DNA from: Mesorhizobium sp. B2-1-1
GTDB taxonomy: Bacteria; Pseudomonadota; Alphaproteobacteria; Rhizobiales; Rhizobiaceae
Reading direction: 5' to 3'
NCBI RefSeq assembly: GCF_006442975.2
Contig: NZ_CP083954.1
Location: 3,045,501 to 3,109,500, forward strand
Length of the DNA stretch: 64,000 bases
In this document: piece after piece, positions 53,012-63,984 of the stretch
How the letters are laid out: each line of letters opens with the position of its first letter
Numbering within the stretch: the stretch's first letter is position 1
Made by a program: the position numbers and the translations under genes
Notes under the pieces: generated by a model
Database searches by the model: none
Seen by the model: the letters and a program-made list of their open reading frames with translations, nothing else
Told to the model about the DNA's origin: nothing

Positions 53012-53344
53012 TCGGATGCGACTCTGATGGCTTGTTGAGCGTCGTTCGGACAGTTGATTCCGGCCATGCTAGCAGGGTTTTGGCGGCAACTCTGTCAGGA
53101 GAGAAAAGTGGAGTAAAAAGCGAAGGAAATCAAACAGGAGCGGATCGGACCAGTTTCTTCCCTTATGCCGTCCAGGCCAGTGTTTTGAACAAGGTTTGAC
53201 TTGCTTCGCCGGAAGCGCTGCGCTAACCCTCGCCGCGTTGCAGCAAAGGCCCCTTAAAACGGTTCAGCGGTTAAACTGTCACGCTTCCGCAATAGGGTCT
53301 GGTGCTGTAATCAAAATGGATTGGCGCCAACGGAAAGCCGCAGC
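53012..53344. other. Intergenic region with the nuo promoter(s)
   Basis: 333 bp without a credible gene, between the divergent YcaQ gene and nuoA. It contains TTGACT at 53196-53201 as a possible -35 box, but no good -10 at standard spacing (the nearest is the CTAACC-like sequence around 53223). AT-rich stretches at 53253-53278 could form an alternative promoter. I see no repeat or RNA gene. Confidence 0.4.
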
Positions 53345-53710
53345 ATGAACGCACTTCTCAGTTCGTACCTGCCCATCGTCCTGTTTATCGCAGTGGCGGC
53401 GGCTGTCGGCGTCGCGCTTATCGTGGCGCCGTTCCTGGTGGCCTATCGCAATCCCGACCCGGAAAAGCTTTCCGCCTACGAATGCGGGTTCAACTCGTTC
53501 GATGACGCCCGTATGAAGTTCGACATCCGCTTCTACCTGGTGTCGATCCTGTTCATCATCTTCGACCTGGAAGTGGCCTTCCTGTTTCCGTGGGCGGTGT
53601 CGTTCTCGAAAATCGGCATGCTCGGTTTCTGGTCGATGATGGTGTTTTTGGCGGTGCTGACCATCGGCTTTGCCTATGAATGGAAAAAAGGAGCGCTCGA
53701 ATGGGATTGA
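53345..53710 (+). CDS. nuoA: NADH-quinone oxidoreductase subunit A
   Basis: 121-residue membrane subunit of complex I with three transmembrane helices. The conserved loop [21 protein letters not shown] (given in part: [19 protein letters not shown]) between TM1 and TM2 includes the Cys in the quinone-chamber region, followed by [15 protein letters not shown]. It is the first gene of the nuo operon. ATG 53345 is preferred over an upstream TTG because it gives the usual short N-terminus. It overlaps the nuoB start by 10 bp. Confidence 0.95.
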   Translation: MNALLSSYLPIVLFIAVAAAVGVALIVAPFLVAYRNPDPEKLSAYECGFNSFDDARMKFDIRFYLVSILFIIFDLEVAFLFPWAVSFSKIGMLGFWSMMVFLAVLTIGFAYEWKKGALEWD

Positions 53711-54282
53711 GCGACAGTTCCGGCACGCTCGTCGCGCCGAAGCCCAAGGGTCTGATCGATCCCAATACCGGCAGGCCGGTTGGGTCCGATGATCCGTTCT
53801 TCCTCGAAATCAACAACGAACTCGCCGACAAGGGCTTTCTCGTCACCTCGACCGAGGCGCTGATCACCTGGGCGCGCAGCGGCTCGCTGATGTTCATGAC
53901 CTTCGGCCTCGCCTGCTGCGCCGTCGAGATGATCCACACCTCGATGCCGCGCTACGATTCGGAGCGGTTCGGTGTTGCTCCTCGCGCGTCTCCGCGCCAG
54001 TCCGACATCATGATCGTTGCCGGCACGCTGACCAACAAGATGGCCCCGGCGCTGCGCAAGGTCTACGACCAGATGCCGGAGCCGCGCTACGTCATCTCGA
54101 TGGGCTCCTGCGCCAATGGCGGCGGCTATTACCACTATTCCTATTCGGTGGTGCGCGGCTGCGACCGCATCGTGCCGGTCGACATCTATGTGCCCGGCTG
54201 TCCGCCGAGCGCCGAAGCGCTGCTCTATGGCATTCTTCTGCTCCAGAAGAAGATCCGCCGCACCGGCACGATCGAACGGTAA
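53701..54282 (+). CDS. nuoB: NADH-quinone oxidoreductase subunit B
   Basis: 193-residue peripheral-arm subunit carrying cluster N2, the last Fe-S centre before ubiquinone. Cluster ligands are visible: [11 protein letters not shown] (tandem Cys), [11 protein letters not shown] and [15 protein letters not shown]. The N-terminal extension of about 40 residues ([20 protein letters not shown]) is usual in rhizobia. ATG 53701 lies within the end of nuoA (10-bp overlap), so translation is coupled. nuoC begins 4 bp after the stop. Confidence 0.96.
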   Translation: MGLSDSSGTLVAPKPKGLIDPNTGRPVGSDDPFFLEINNELADKGFLVTSTEALITWARSGSLMFMTFGLACCAVEMIHTSMPRYDSERFGVAPRASPRQSDIMIVAGTLTNKMAPALRKVYDQMPEPRYVISMGSCANGGGYYHYSYSVVRGCDRIVPVDIYVPGCPPSAEALLYGILLLQKKIRRTGTIER

Positions 54283-54286
54283 ATCC

Positions 54287-54889
54287 ATGGCCGCATCCCT
54301 GAGCGAACTGTCGACCTATCTCGGCGAAAAATTGATTGGCCGCGTCAATGAAGCAGTGTTCGCCTATGGCGAACTCACCATCCATGTCGAACCGCGCGAT
54401 CTGATCGAAGTGGTGACTTTCCTGCGCGACGATCCGCGCTGCCAATTCATCTCGGTCATCGATGTCTGCGGCGCCGATTATCCGTCACGGGCCAAGCGCT
54501 TCGACGTCGTCTATCACCTGTTGTCGCCGAAGCAGAACGTGCGTATCCGCATCAAGGTGCAGGCCGACGAGGAGACGATGGTGCCGTCGATCACCGGCGT
54601 CTATCCCGGCGCCGACTGGTTCGAGCGCGAGACCTACGATCTCTATGGCGTGCTGTTTTCGGGTCACCCCGATCTGCGGCGCATTCTCACCGATTACGGT
54701 TTCGACGGTCACCCGCTGCGCAAGGATTTCCCGCTGACCGGCTTCGTCGAGGTGCGTTACGACGACGAAGCCAAGCGCGTCATCTACGAGCCGGTGGAAC
54801 TGAAGCAGGAATTCCGCAATTTCGATTTTCTGTCCCCATGGGAAGGCACCGATTACGTGCTGCCAGGGGATGAGAAGGCAAAGCAGTAA
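54287..54889 (+). CDS. nuoC: NADH-quinone oxidoreductase subunit C
   Basis: 200-residue 30-kDa-type subunit of the hydrophilic arm, which with NuoD forms the quinone-reaction site scaffold. The characteristic block is [20 protein letters not shown], then [20 protein letters not shown] and [20 protein letters not shown]. It is not fused to nuoD, unlike in enterobacteria. The stop TAA shares its last base with the nuoD ATG (54889). Confidence 0.95.
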   Translation: MAASLSELSTYLGEKLIGRVNEAVFAYGELTIHVEPRDLIEVVTFLRDDPRCQFISVIDVCGADYPSRAKRFDVVYHLLSPKQNVRIRIKVQADEETMVPSITGVYPGADWFERETYDLYGVLFSGHPDLRRILTDYGFDGHPLRKDFPLTGFVEVRYDDEAKRVIYEPVELKQEFRNFDFLSPWEGTDYVLPGDEKAKQ

Positions 54890-56079
54890 TGGCCGAAACT
54901 TCCGTCCGCAATTTTAACATCAACTTCGGACCGCAACACCCTGCCGCGCATGGTGTTTTGAGATTGGTTCTGGAGTTGGACGGCGAAGTGGTCGATCGTG
55001 TCGATCCGCATATCGGGCTCTTGCATCGCGGCACCGAAAAGCTGATCGAGCACAAAACCTACCTGCAGGCAGTGCCTTATCTCGACCGGCTCGACTATTG
55101 CGCGCCGATGAACCAGGAGCATGCCTTCGCACTGGCGGCCGAGCGCCTGCTCGGCATCGAGGTGCCGAAGCGCGGTCAGCTGATCCGCGTGCTCTACTGC
55201 GAGATCGGCCGCATCATGTCGCACATCCTCAATGTGACGACGCAGGCGCTGGACGTCGGCGCGCTGACGCCGCCTCTGTGGGGCTTCGTCGAGCGCGAAA
55301 AGCTGATGGTGTTCTATGAGCGCGCCTCGGGTTCGCGCATGCATGCCGCCTATTTCCGTCCGGGCGGCGTCCACCAGGACCTGCCGCAGAAGCTGCTCGA
55401 GGACATCGGCAAGTGGATCGATCCGTTCCTGAAGTCGATCGACGACCTCGATCAGTTGCTGACCGGCAATCGCATCTTCAAGCAGCGCAATGTCGATATC
55501 GGCACGGTTTCGCTGGCCGACGCCTGGGCCTGGGGCTTTTCCGGCGTCATGGTGCGTGGCTCGGGCGCTGCCTGGGACCTGCGCAGATCGCAGCCCTATG
55601 AATGCTATTCGGAGCTCGATTTCGATATTCCGATCGGCAAGAACGGCGACTGTTTCGACCGCTACCTCGTGCGCATGGAAGAGATGCGCCAGTCGGCGAA
55701 GATCATGCGCCAGTGCATCGATCTCCTGCTCGGCAAGGAAAGCGCCGGGCCGGTGTCGAACCTCGACGGCAAGGTCGTGCCGCCAAAGCGCCAGGCGATG
55801 AAGCGCTCGATGGAAGCGCTGATCCACCACTTCAAGCTCTACACCGAGGGCTACCGCGTGCCGGCCGGCGAGGTCTATGCGGCGGTCGAGGCGCCCAAGG
55901 GCGAGTTCGGCGTCTATCTGGTCTCCGACGGCACCAACAAGCCTTATCGCTGCAAGCTGCGCGCGCCCGGTTTCGCGCATCTCCAGGCCATGGATTTCCT
56001 GTGCCGCGGTCACATGCTGGCCGACGTCACCGCCGTCCTCGGCTCCCTCGACATCGTGTTTGGTGAGGTCGATCGCTAA
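54889..56079 (+). CDS. nuoD: NADH-quinone oxidoreductase subunit D
   Basis: 396-residue 49-kDa-type subunit; descended from hydrogenase large subunits, it holds the quinone head-group site. Key segments are [20 protein letters not shown] (with the quinone-site His), [40 protein letters not shown] and the C-terminal DIVFGEVDR. The hydrogenase Ni ligands are absent, as expected. It starts by a one-base overlap with nuoC, and nuoE follows directly after its stop. Confidence 0.97.
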   Translation: MAETSVRNFNINFGPQHPAAHGVLRLVLELDGEVVDRVDPHIGLLHRGTEKLIEHKTYLQAVPYLDRLDYCAPMNQEHAFALAAERLLGIEVPKRGQLIRVLYCEIGRIMSHILNVTTQALDVGALTPPLWGFVEREKLMVFYERASGSRMHAAYFRPGGVHQDLPQKLLEDIGKWIDPFLKSIDDLDQLLTGNRIFKQRNVDIGTVSLADAWAWGFSGVMVRGSGAAWDLRRSQPYECYSELDFDIPIGKNGDCFDRYLVRMEEMRQSAKIMRQCIDLLLGKESAGPVSNLDGKVVPPKRQAMKRSMEALIHHFKLYTEGYRVPAGEVYAAVEAPKGEFGVYLVSDGTNKPYRCKLRAPGFAHLQAMDFLCRGHMLADVTAVLGSLDIVFGEVDR

Positions 56080-57357
56080 ATGTCAGTCCGTCGTCTCGCA
56101 GAAGCCAGCGTCCAGCCAGCATCCTTCGCCTTCAACCGGGCGAACGCGGCCGCGGCCAAGCAATGGATCAAGAAGTACCCGAAGGGCCGGGAACAGTCTG
56201 CGATCATTCCACTGCTGATGCTGGCGCAGGAACAGGAAGGCTGGGTCACCAAGGCCGCGATCGAGACGATTTCGGACATGCTCGGCATGCCGCGCATCCG
56301 CGGGCTCGAGGTCGCGACCTTCTACACGCAGTACCAGCTGAATCCTGTCGGCACGCGGGCGCACATCCAGGTTTGCGGCACCACGCCCTGCATGCTGCGC
56401 GGCTCGGAAGCGCTGATGGACGTGTGCCGCTCCAAGATCCACCATGACCAGTTCCACACCAACGACAAGGGAACGCTGTCGTGGGAAGAGGTCGAATGCC
56501 TCGGCGCCTGCGTCAACGCGCCGATGGTCATGATCTTCAAGGACACGTTCGAAGACCTGACGCCGGAACGGCTGGCCGAAATCATTGATCTCTACGATGC
56601 GGGCAAGGGGGCCTCGGTGACGCCGGGGCCGCAGAACGGCCGCACCGGCTCGGAGCCGGCCGCCGGCCTCACGACGCTGAAAAGCGAGAAGGCGATCCTC
56701 AAGTCGACCCGTGACAGGGAGGCCAGGGAAGCCGCCAAGGCCGCCAAGGCGGCACCCGACGCGATCATCGCGGCGCCGGTGCCAACGCCGGCCGCCACCC
56801 CTGTCGCGCCGTCCAATGCCAGCAAGCCGAAAACCGATGCGGCTGAAACCAGCCCGGCGCTGAAAACGCCGTCGCCGGCCAAGGTCGCGTCGGCAACGGA
56901 AAAAGCGGCGAGCGTCGCGGCTCCCCGCCACTCGGCGACAAACGCCAACAAGGCGGCGCCCGAGGTCGAGAAAGTTTTGAAGCCGCGCAGCGGCCCCCTG
57001 AACAAGGCTGAGCCGGCTTCCGCGTTCAAGTCGCCGGAAACCAAGCTTCCCGCCAAAGCGGCCAAGCCTTCGTTGGAAGACAAGAACCGGCCGGCCGGCA
57101 TCGCCAGGCCGGCGCTGGTCGACGATCTCAAGCTGATCTCCGGCGTCGGCCCGAGGACCGAGAGCATCCTGCATTCGCTCGGCATCTTCACCTTCGCCCA
57201 GGTTGCGTCTTGGAAGAAGGCCGAACGGGAGTGGGTGGACAGCTATCTCTCCTTCCGCGGCCGCATCGAGCGAGACGACTGGGTCAAGCAGGCCAAGGCG
57301 CTCGCCAAGGGCGGCGTCGCCGAATATATCCGCGTCTTCGGCAAGAAGCCGGTCTGA
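56080..57357 (+). CDS. nuoE: NADH-quinone oxidoreductase subunit E with long C-terminal extension
   Basis: 425-residue protein; the 24-kDa subunit core occupies residues 1-190. The [2Fe-2S] (N1a) Cys ligands are in [14 protein letters not shown] and [14 protein letters not shown]. After that, residues about 195-345 are a low-complexity Ala/Lys/Pro-rich linker ([20 protein letters not shown]). Residues 350-420 form a helix-hairpin-helix-like module: [20 protein letters not shown], then [20 protein letters not shown]. Typical NuoE is about 160-220 residues, so the extension doubles it. The same module is at the end of the gene at 58749. The extension is known in alphaproteobacterial NuoE annotations; its function is not. 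Confidence 0.94.
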   Translation: MSVRRLAEASVQPASFAFNRANAAAAKQWIKKYPKGREQSAIIPLLMLAQEQEGWVTKAAIETISDMLGMPRIRGLEVATFYTQYQLNPVGTRAHIQVCGTTPCMLRGSEALMDVCRSKIHHDQFHTNDKGTLSWEEVECLGACVNAPMVMIFKDTFEDLTPERLAEIIDLYDAGKGASVTPGPQNGRTGSEPAAGLTTLKSEKAILKSTRDREAREAAKAAKAAPDAIIAAPVPTPAATPVAPSNASKPKTDAAETSPALKTPSPAKVASATEKAASVAAPRHSATNANKAAPEVEKVLKPRSGPLNKAEPASAFKSPETKLPAKAAKPSLEDKNRPAGIARPALVDDLKLISGVGPRTESILHSLGIFTFAQVASWKKAEREWVDSYLSFRGRIERDDWVKQAKALAKGGVAEYIRVFGKKPV

Positions 57358-57367
57358 GGGACGAACA

Positions 57368-58672
57368 ATGCTTCAGGACAAAGACCGCATCTTCACCAAC
57401 ATCTACGGCCTCTTCGACAAGTCGCTGGCCGGCGCAATGGCGCGCGGCGCCTGGGACAACACGCCCGGCATCGTCGCCAAGGGGCGCGAGTGGATCGTCA
57501 ACGAGATGAAGGCGTCGGGCCTGCGCGGCCGCGGCGGCGCCGGTTTCCCGACCGGCTTGAAATGGTCGTTCATGCCCAAGCAGAGTGACGGCCGGCCGAG
57601 CTATCTCGTCATCAATGCCGACGAATCCGAGCCCGGTACCTGCAAGGACCGCGACATTCTGCGCAACGATCCGCACACGCTGGTCGAAGGCGCCTTGCTC
57701 GCCGGCTTCGCCATGGGCGCGGTCGCGGCCTATATCTATGTGCGCGGCGAGTTCATCCGCGAGCGCGAGGCGCTGCAGCGTGCCATCGACGAGGCCTATG
57801 AGGCCAAGCTGATCGGCAAGGGCAACACTTCAGGCTACGATTTCGACGTCTATATGCACCATGGCGCCGGGGCTTATATCTGCGGCGAGGAGACGGCGCT
57901 GCTCGAAAGCCTCGAGGGAAAGAAGGGCCAGCCCAGGCTGAAGCCACCATTTCCGGCCAATGTCGGCCTTTATGGCTGCCCGACCACCGTCAACAACGTC
58001 GAATCGATCGCGGTGGCGCCGACGATCCTGCGCCGGGGCGCGGCCTGGTTCTCATCCTTCGGCCGGCCCAACAACGTCGGCACCAAGCTGTTCTGCGTCT
58101 CCGGCCACGTCAACAATCCGTGCACCGTCGAAGAGGCGATGTCGATCCCATTCCGCGAGCTGATCGAGACGCATTGCGGCGGCATCCGTGGCGGCTGGGA
58201 CAATCTTCTGGCGGTCATTCCTGGCGGCGCCTCGGTGCCGCTGGTGCCGGCCGAGCAGATCATCGATACGCCGATGGATTTCGACGCGCTGCGCGACCTC
58301 AAATCCGGCCTCGGCACGGCGGCCGTCATCGTCATGGACAAGTCGACCGATGTCGTCAAAGCCATCGCGCGGCTGTCCTACTTCTACAAGCATGAGAGCT
58401 GCGGCCAATGCACGCCGTGCCGTGAAGGCACCGGCTGGATGTGGCGGGTGATGGAGCGGCTGGTGCGCGGCGAGGCGCAGAAGCGCGAGATCGACATGCT
58501 GCTCGACGTGACCAAGCAGGTCGAAGGCCACACGATTTGCGCGCTGGGCGACGCGGCCGCTTGGCCGATCCAGGGCCTGATGCGGCACTTCCGCGGCGAG
58601 GTGGAGCGGCGCATCGACGAATTTTCGCGCAACGCGCACCGGGCCGAGCCGGTGTTGGTGGCGGCGGAATAG
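57368..58672 (+). CDS. nuoF: NADH-quinone oxidoreductase subunit F
   Basis: 434-residue 51-kDa subunit that binds NADH, FMN and [4Fe-4S] cluster N3. The NADH/FMN motif is [20 protein letters not shown], followed by [20 protein letters not shown] and [15 protein letters not shown]. The cluster ligands are [11 protein letters not shown] with the distal Cys in [13 protein letters not shown]. Length is standard. ATG 57368 lies 11 bp after the nuoE stop. A 76-bp gap separates it from the next gene, shorter than a typical operon break. Confidence 0.97.
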   Translation: MLQDKDRIFTNIYGLFDKSLAGAMARGAWDNTPGIVAKGREWIVNEMKASGLRGRGGAGFPTGLKWSFMPKQSDGRPSYLVINADESEPGTCKDRDILRNDPHTLVEGALLAGFAMGAVAAYIYVRGEFIREREALQRAIDEAYEAKLIGKGNTSGYDFDVYMHHGAGAYICGEETALLESLEGKKGQPRLKPPFPANVGLYGCPTTVNNVESIAVAPTILRRGAAWFSSFGRPNNVGTKLFCVSGHVNNPCTVEEAMSIPFRELIETHCGGIRGGWDNLLAVIPGGASVPLVPAEQIIDTPMDFDALRDLKSGLGTAAVIVMDKSTDVVKAIARLSYFYKHESCGQCTPCREGTGWMWRVMERLVRGEAQKREIDMLLDVTKQVEGHTICALGDAAAWPIQGLMRHFRGEVERRIDEFSRNAHRAEPVLVAAE

Positions 58673-58748
58673 AGAAGCATTGAATGGGCGATAGCCCGGA
58701 GCGAGAAGAACGGGGCGGGGCGAACGAAGAAACGACCAGGAGAATTCT

Positions 58749-59444
58749 ATGGCGCCGTATTCGACACCCCACCCATTGATGCCCAATTTGGACCAGATCG
58801 AGAAGATGAACCAGGACCTGACCAGGATGATGCCGAAGGAGATGGCCGGCGCCGTCAACCTTCTGGCGCACCCTGTCGCGGGCGCGGCGGCGATGTCGGC
58901 TCTGGGACTTGGGCTCGCCAACCACGCTTTCGGCGTCTGGTTGGGCGCGCTGTCGGGCGCAGCCGAGGCGTCGCAACGCCTCATGCAGCCGCTCATCGAG
59001 GATTTCGAGGCGCGCGTCGAACAATTCGAGGATGCGAGCCTTTCATCCACCAGAGCGCGGGCGACGGCCAAGACCCTGATTGCGGAGGCGCAGTCCTTCG
59101 CGCAGGAAGTCACCGACATTGCCGCCAGGGAGGCCACCACCACGGTGCCGGCGGCACAGGCGGGGCGGTCAGCGGACGAGCTTCCGGATGTGCTGCTGCC
59201 CGAGGATTTCAGGCAGCCCAAGGCTGTGGACAGGCCGGCGAAGCCTTCGGATCTCAAGAAGATATCGGGCATCGGCCCGAAGCTGGAGACGGTGCTCAAC
59301 GGGCTCGGCATCTGGACGTTCCGCCAGATCGCCGACTGGTCACCCGAAGAGATCGCCTGGGTCGACGACTACCTGTCGTTCAACGGCCGTATCGTGCGCG
59401 ACGACTGGATTGCCCAGGCGGCTGTGCTGGCCGCGAAGAAGTGA
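58749..59444 (+). CDS. Unnamed gene between nuoF and nuoG with C-terminal HhH-like module
   Basis: 231-residue protein of unknown function. The N-terminal 60 residues (NLDQIEKMNQDLTRMMPKEM, then VNLLAHPVAGAAAMSALGLG) contain a hydrophobic Ala/Gly segment that could be one transmembrane or amphipathic helix. A helical middle follows, then a C-terminal module LKKISGIGPKLETVLNGLGI, FRQIADWSPEEIAWVDDYLS and RIVRDDWIAQAAVLA. This module matches the end of NuoE. Start ATG 58749 has a strong AGGAGA. A gene here is common in rhizobial nuo operons, which suggests a complex I accessory role, but this is inference. Confidence 0.85.
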   Translation: MAPYSTPHPLMPNLDQIEKMNQDLTRMMPKEMAGAVNLLAHPVAGAAAMSALGLGLANHAFGVWLGALSGAAEASQRLMQPLIEDFEARVEQFEDASLSSTRARATAKTLIAEAQSFAQEVTDIAAREATTTVPAAQAGRSADELPDVLLPEDFRQPKAVDRPAKPSDLKKISGIGPKLETVLNGLGIWTFRQIADWSPEEIAWVDDYLSFNGRIVRDDWIAQAAVLAAKK

Positions 59445-59517
59445 GTGAAATGCCGGGCGCCGCGTCTGTCGCGCCCGGGAAATGAGATTGCGGGAAATCC
59501 GCAGAGGTTTGAGGCGA

Positions 59518-61599
59518 ATGGCAAAGCTCAAGGTCGACGGGAAAGAAATCACTGTACCCGACCATTACACGCTGCTGCAGGCGGCAGAGGACGCGGGCGC
59601 GGAAGTGCCGCGCTTCTGCTTCCACGAGCGGTTGTCGATCGCCGGCAATTGCCGCATGTGCCTGATCGAGGTGAAGGGCGGGCCGCCCAAGCCGCAAGCG
59701 TCCTGCGCCATGGGCGTGCGCGACCTGCGTCCCGGTCCGAACGGAGAAGCGCCGGAAATCTTCACCAACACGCCGATGGTCAAGAAGGCCAGGGAAGGCG
59801 TGATGGAATTCCTGCTGATCAACCATCCGCTGGATTGCCCGATCTGCGACCAGGGCGGCGAATGCGACCTGCAGGACCAGGCGATGGCCTTCGGCGTTGA
59901 TTCCTCGCGCTATCACGAGAACAAGCGCGCGGTCGAAGACAAGTATATCGGCCCGCTGGTCAAGACGGTGATGAACCGCTGCATCCACTGCACGCGCTGC
60001 GTTCGCTTCACCACCGAGGTTGCCGGCATTTCCGAACTCGGCCTGATCGGCCGCGGCGAGGATGCCGAGATCACCACCTATCTCGAGCAGGCGATGACCT
60101 CGGAGCTGCAGGGCAATGTCATCGACCTGTGCCCCGTCGGCGCGCTGACCTCCAAGCCTTTCGCCTTCCAGGCACGGCCGTGGGAACTGACCAAGACCGA
60201 ATCCATCGACGTCATGGATGCCGTCGGCTCGGCGATCCGCGTCGACAGCCGCGGCCGCGAGGTGATGCGCATCCTGCCGCGCGTCAACGAGGCGGTGAAC
60301 GAGGAGTGGATCTCCGACAAGACCCGCTTCATCTGGGACGGCCTGCGCACGCAGCGTCTCGACCGGCCCTATGTACGCAAGGACGGTAAGCTGGTCCCGG
60401 CGAGCTGGGCCGAGGCCTTCACGGCGATCAAGGACGCCGTGTCGAAGACTACGCCCGAGAAGATCGGCGCCATAGCGGGCGATCTTGCCGCGGTCGAGGA
60501 AATCTACGCGCTGAAGCTCCTGATGGCCGCACTCGGTTCGAAGAACATGGATTGCCGCCAGGACGGCGCCGCGCTCGACCCGTCGCTTGGCCGGGCAAGC
60601 TACATTTTCAACCCCACCATCGAAGGCATCGAACAGGCGGACGCGGTGCTGATCATCGGCGCCAATCCGCGCTTCGAAGCCTCGGTGCTCAACGCCCGCA
60701 TCCGCAAGCGCTGGCGGGTCGGCAATCTGCCGGTCGGCGTCATCGGCGATGTCGGGGATACACGCTATGACTACGAACTGCTGGGCGCAGGACCGGAATC
60801 GCTCAAGGATCTGGCCGACGGTGATGGCAAGTTCTTCCAGGTGCTGAAGAAGGCCACGCATCCGCTCATCATCGTCGGCCAGGGCGCGCTGGCACGCCCC
60901 GATGGCGCGGCGGTGCTCGGCCAGGCAGCGAAGCTCGCCATGGCCGTGAACGCCGCGCGCGCGGACTGGAACGGCTTTGCCGTGCTGCACAATGCGGCTG
61001 GACGCGTCGGCGGCCTCGACCTTGGCTTCGTGCCGAGCGAGGGCGGCAGGAACGTCGCCGGCATGCTGGGCGAGACGGACGTGCTGTTCTTGCTGGGCGC
61101 CGACGAAATCGACATGGCAAAGACCGGCGGCGCTTTCGTGGTCTATGTGGGCACCCATGGCGATGCCGGCGCGCACCGCGCCAACGTCATCCTGCCGGGC
61201 GCTGCCTACACCGAGAAGTCGGGCACCTATGTCAACACGGAAGGGCGCGTGCAGCAGACCAACCGCGCCGGCTTCGCGCCGGGCGACGCGCGCGAGGATT
61301 GGGCCATCATCAGGGCATTGTCGGATGTACTGGGCAAGAAGTTGCCGTTCGATTCACTGCCGCAGCTGCGCGCTAAACTCTACGGCGAGTACCCGCATCT
61401 TGCCCGCATCGACCAGGTTGCTGCGGGCAATGCCGAGGATATCGCCAATGTGGCGAAGCTCAGCGGACGGCTGAACAAGGGCACGTTCACGTCGCCGGTC
61501 CAGGACTTCTACCTGACCAACCCGATCGCGCGGGCCTCTGCCGTGATGGCGGAGTGCTCTGCGCTGGCCAAGAGCGGCTTCAAGCAGGCGGCGGAATAA
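59518..61599 (+). CDS. nuoG: NADH-quinone oxidoreductase subunit G
   Basis: 693-residue 75-kDa subunit. The N-terminal ferredoxin domain has [20 protein letters not shown] (2Fe-2S, N1b), then the His/Cys [4Fe-4S] N5 region [20 protein letters not shown] and the N4 ligands [12 protein letters not shown] with [12 protein letters not shown]. The C-terminal two thirds are molybdopterin-oxidoreductase-like but catalytically idle. It carries electrons from NuoF towards NuoB/NuoI. ATG 59518 overlies an upstream in-frame codon that would add 12 basic residues and was rejected. nuoH starts 2 bp after the stop. Confidence 0.97.
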   Translation: MAKLKVDGKEITVPDHYTLLQAAEDAGAEVPRFCFHERLSIAGNCRMCLIEVKGGPPKPQASCAMGVRDLRPGPNGEAPEIFTNTPMVKKAREGVMEFLLINHPLDCPICDQGGECDLQDQAMAFGVDSSRYHENKRAVEDKYIGPLVKTVMNRCIHCTRCVRFTTEVAGISELGLIGRGEDAEITTYLEQAMTSELQGNVIDLCPVGALTSKPFAFQARPWELTKTESIDVMDAVGSAIRVDSRGREVMRILPRVNEAVNEEWISDKTRFIWDGLRTQRLDRPYVRKDGKLVPASWAEAFTAIKDAVSKTTPEKIGAIAGDLAAVEEIYALKLLMAALGSKNMDCRQDGAALDPSLGRASYIFNPTIEGIEQADAVLIIGANPRFEASVLNARIRKRWRVGNLPVGVIGDVGDTRYDYELLGAGPESLKDLADGDGKFFQVLKKATHPLIIVGQGALARPDGAAVLGQAAKLAMAVNAARADWNGFAVLHNAAGRVGGLDLGFVPSEGGRNVAGMLGETDVLFLLGADEIDMAKTGGAFVVYVGTHGDAGAHRANVILPGAAYTEKSGTYVNTEGRVQQTNRAGFAPGDAREDWAIIRALSDVLGKKLPFDSLPQLRAKLYGEYPHLARIDQVAAGNAEDIANVAKLSGRLNKGTFTSPVQDFYLTNPIARASAVMAECSALAKSGFKQAAE

Positions 61600-61601
61600 G
61601 C

Positions 61602-62645
61602 ATGGACACCTTCTTCTCCTTTTACGTGCTGCCGGCGCTGATCATCGTGTTGAAGTCGGTCGTGCTGATCGTCGTGCTTCTCATCGCCGTCGCCTACCTG
61701 CTCTATGCCGACCGCAAGATCTGGGCGGCGGTGCAACTTCGCCGCGGCCCGAACGTCGTCGGCCCCTGGGGCACGCTGCAGGCCTTTGCCGATCTGTTGA
61801 AGTTCGTCTTCAAGGAGCCGGTGATCCCGTCCGGCGCCAACAAGGGCGTGTTTCTTTTGGCGCCGTTGGTATCGGCGGTTCTGGCGATCTCAGCCTGGGC
61901 GGTCATTCCGGTCAGCCAGGGCTGGGCCGTCGCCAACGTCAATGTCGGTATCCTCTATGTCTTCGCCATCTCCTCGCTCGAGGTCTATGGCGTGATCATG
62001 GGCGGCTGGGCGTCCAATTCGAAATATCCGTTCCTCGGGGCGCTGCGTTCGGCAGCACAAATGGTGTCCTACGAGGTCTCGATCGGCTTCGTCATCGTCA
62101 CCGTGCTGCTTTGCGTCGGCTCGCTCAACCTGTCCGACATCGTGCTGTCGCAGCAGGATGGGCTGGGCACCAGGCTCGGCCTGCCCAACACCTTCCTCGA
62201 CTGGCACTGGCTGTCGCTGTTGCCGATGTTCGTCATCTTCTTCATCTCGGCGCTAGCCGAGACGAATCGCCCGCCTTTCGACCTCGTCGAAGCCGAATCG
62301 GAACTGGTCGCCGGCCACATGGTCGAATATTCGTCGACGCCGTTCCTGCTGTTCTTCCTCGGCGAATATGTCGCCGTCGTGCTGATGTGCGCGCTGGCCA
62401 CCATCCTGTTCCTCGGCGGCTGGCTGCCGCCGTTCGACTTCGCGCCCTTCACCTGGGTGCCGGGGGTGATCTGGTTCGTGCTCAAGATCTGCCTGATGTT
62501 CTTCATGTTCTCCATGGTGAAGGCGTTCGTGCCGCGTTACCGCTACGACCAACTGATGCGGCTTGGCTGGAAGGTGTTCCTGCCGATCTCGTTGTTCATG
62601 GTGGTGCTGACCGCCGCCTTCCTCAAGATCACGGGGTTTGCGTGA
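61602..62645 (+). CDS. nuoH: NADH-quinone oxidoreductase subunit H
   Basis: 347-residue membrane subunit (ND1) forming the quinone entry channel and the contact with the peripheral arm. About eight transmembrane helices are predicted. Conserved loops are [20 protein letters not shown] and [20 protein letters not shown], with the acidic residues of the proton-coupling E-channel. The length is standard. The stop TGA shares a base with the nuoI start ATG (62645). Confidence 0.97.
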   Translation: MDTFFSFYVLPALIIVLKSVVLIVVLLIAVAYLLYADRKIWAAVQLRRGPNVVGPWGTLQAFADLLKFVFKEPVIPSGANKGVFLLAPLVSAVLAISAWAVIPVSQGWAVANVNVGILYVFAISSLEVYGVIMGGWASNSKYPFLGALRSAAQMVSYEVSIGFVIVTVLLCVGSLNLSDIVLSQQDGLGTRLGLPNTFLDWHWLSLLPMFVIFFISALAETNRPPFDLVEAESELVAGHMVEYSSTPFLLFFLGEYVAVVLMCALATILFLGGWLPPFDFAPFTWVPGVIWFVLKICLMFFMFSMVKAFVPRYRYDQLMRLGWKVFLPISLFMVVLTAAFLKITGFA

Positions 62646-63136
62646 TGTCCGCTCTGTCCCAGGCCGCCAAATCGCTGCTGCTGAAGGATTTCGTCAGCGC
62701 CTTCTTCTTGTCGATGCGCCAGTTCTTCGCGCCGAAGGAGACGATCAATTATCCGCACGAGAAAGGGCCGGTGAGCCCGCGCTTCCGCGGCGAGCATGCC
62801 TTGCGCCGTTATCCCAATGGCGAGGAACGCTGCATAGCCTGCAAATTGTGCGAGGCGATCTGCCCGGCGCAGGCCATCACCATCGAGGCCGGCCCGCGCC
62901 GCAACGACGGCACGCGCCGTACCGTGCGCTACGACATCGATATGGTGAAGTGCATCTATTGCGGCTTCTGCCAGGAAGCCTGCCCGGTCGACGCCATCGT
63001 CGAGGGGCCGAATTTCGAATTCGCGACCGAGACGCGCGAGGAACTCTACTACGACAAGGATAGGCTGCTGGCGAATGGCGACCGGTGGGAGCGCGAACTG
63101 GCGCGCAACATCTCGCTGGACGCACCGTACCGCTGA
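62645..63136 (+). CDS. nuoI: NADH-quinone oxidoreductase subunit I
   Basis: 163-residue subunit with two [4Fe-4S] clusters, N6a and N6b. The ligands are in [20 protein letters not shown] and [20 protein letters not shown], both with full CxxCxxCxxxCP spacing. The N-terminal helix and [20 protein letters not shown] lead into the ferredoxin fold. It passes electrons to NuoB. The operon is then interrupted by a 226-bp hairpin-rich gap before nuoJ. Confidence 0.97.
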   Translation: MSALSQAAKSLLLKDFVSAFFLSMRQFFAPKETINYPHEKGPVSPRFRGEHALRRYPNGEERCIACKLCEAICPAQAITIEAGPRRNDGTRRTVRYDIDMVKCIYCGFCQEACPVDAIVEGPNFEFATETREELYYDKDRLLANGDRWERELARNISLDAPYR

Positions 63137-63144
63137 TATCGCAT

Positions 63145-63338
63145 GGACAGGGGCGAGGGCCCTTGTCCGGGGATGACCCGAAGCATTTCAGGCAAGGTCA
63201 TCCCTCAGGACTTCAGAGTTGCCCATGTTTCTTTGCGCCGGGTCTTTCAACCCGGTTGGAACATGGGCTAGGACAACGCGGCTTCGCACCGGAGGCGGAA
63301 CGAAGCCACAGACAACAAACAGGACGAACGTCCTGTTT
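63145..63338 (+). repeat. Five tandem hairpins between nuoI and nuoJ
   Basis: Five independent inverted repeats fill the gap: 63145-63154 with 63159-63168; GGATGACC 63171-63178 with 63196-63203; GCCCATGTT 63221-63229 with 63260-63268, enclosing CCGGGT 63238-63243 with 63250-63255; GGCTTCG 63280-63286 with 63301-63307; and AAACAGGAC 63317-63325 with 63330-63338 (perfect, GAAC loop). None is followed by a T-run. They could protect mRNA ends, punctuate processing, or be a repeat-sequence insertion in the operon. Confidence 0.7.
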
Positions 63339-63362
63339 GGACAGGAACCCGGGGGAACCCCA

Positions 63363-63983
63363 ATGCTGAGTGGACTAGAGGCGGCCTTTTTCTACCTCTT
63401 CGCCTTTGTCGCCGTGGCGTCGGCGTTCATGGTCATTTCGTCGCGCAACCCCGTGCATTCGGTGCTGTTCCTGATCCTGACCTTCTTCAACGCCGCCGGC
63501 CTGTTCATGCTGACGGGCGCCGAGTTCCTGGCGATGATCCTGCTCGTCGTCTATGTCGGCGCTGTCATGGTGCTGTTTCTGTTCGTCGTCATGATGCTCG
63601 ACGTCGACTTCGCCGAGATGAAGGAGGGCGCTCTGCAATATGCGCCGATCGGCGCGCTGGTCGGACTGATCCTGGCGGCGGAACTGATCGTGGTGCTCGG
63701 CGGCTATACCTTCGCGCCGCAGCTCGCCTCGACGGTATCGAAGCCGATTCCCGATCTCGCGGCGCGCTCGAATACGGCAGCGCTCGGCGACATCCTCTAT
63801 ACGGACTACCTCTACTACTTCCAGATCTCGGGCCTCGTGCTGCTGGTGGCCATGATCGGTGCCATCGTTTTGACGCTGCGCCACAAGGAAGGGGTCAAGC
63901 GGCAGTCGATCGCAGCCCAGGTCGCCCGCACGGCGGCGACGGGCATGGAAATCCGCAAGGTCAAGTCGGGCGAAGGAGTCTGA
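63363..63983 (+). CDS. nuoJ: NADH-quinone oxidoreductase subunit J
   Basis: 206-residue membrane subunit (ND6) with five transmembrane helices. The segment LLVVYVGAVMVLFLFVVMML is TM3 with the pi-bulge region, and SSRNPVHSVLFLILTFFNAA (residues about 26-45) is TM2. The C-terminal tail is basic (HKEGVKRQSIAAQVARTAAT). It takes part in coupling electron transfer to proton pumping. ATG 63363 is preceded by a GGGGGAACCCC region with an adequate ribosome site. nuoK begins one base after its stop. Confidence 0.96.
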   Translation: MLSGLEAAFFYLFAFVAVASAFMVISSRNPVHSVLFLILTFFNAAGLFMLTGAEFLAMILLVVYVGAVMVLFLFVVMMLDVDFAEMKEGALQYAPIGALVGLILAAELIVVLGGYTFAPQLASTVSKPIPDLAARSNTAALGDILYTDYLYYFQISGLVLLVAMIGAIVLTLRHKEGVKRQSIAAQVARTAATGMEIRKVKSGEGV

Positions 63984-63984
63984 G

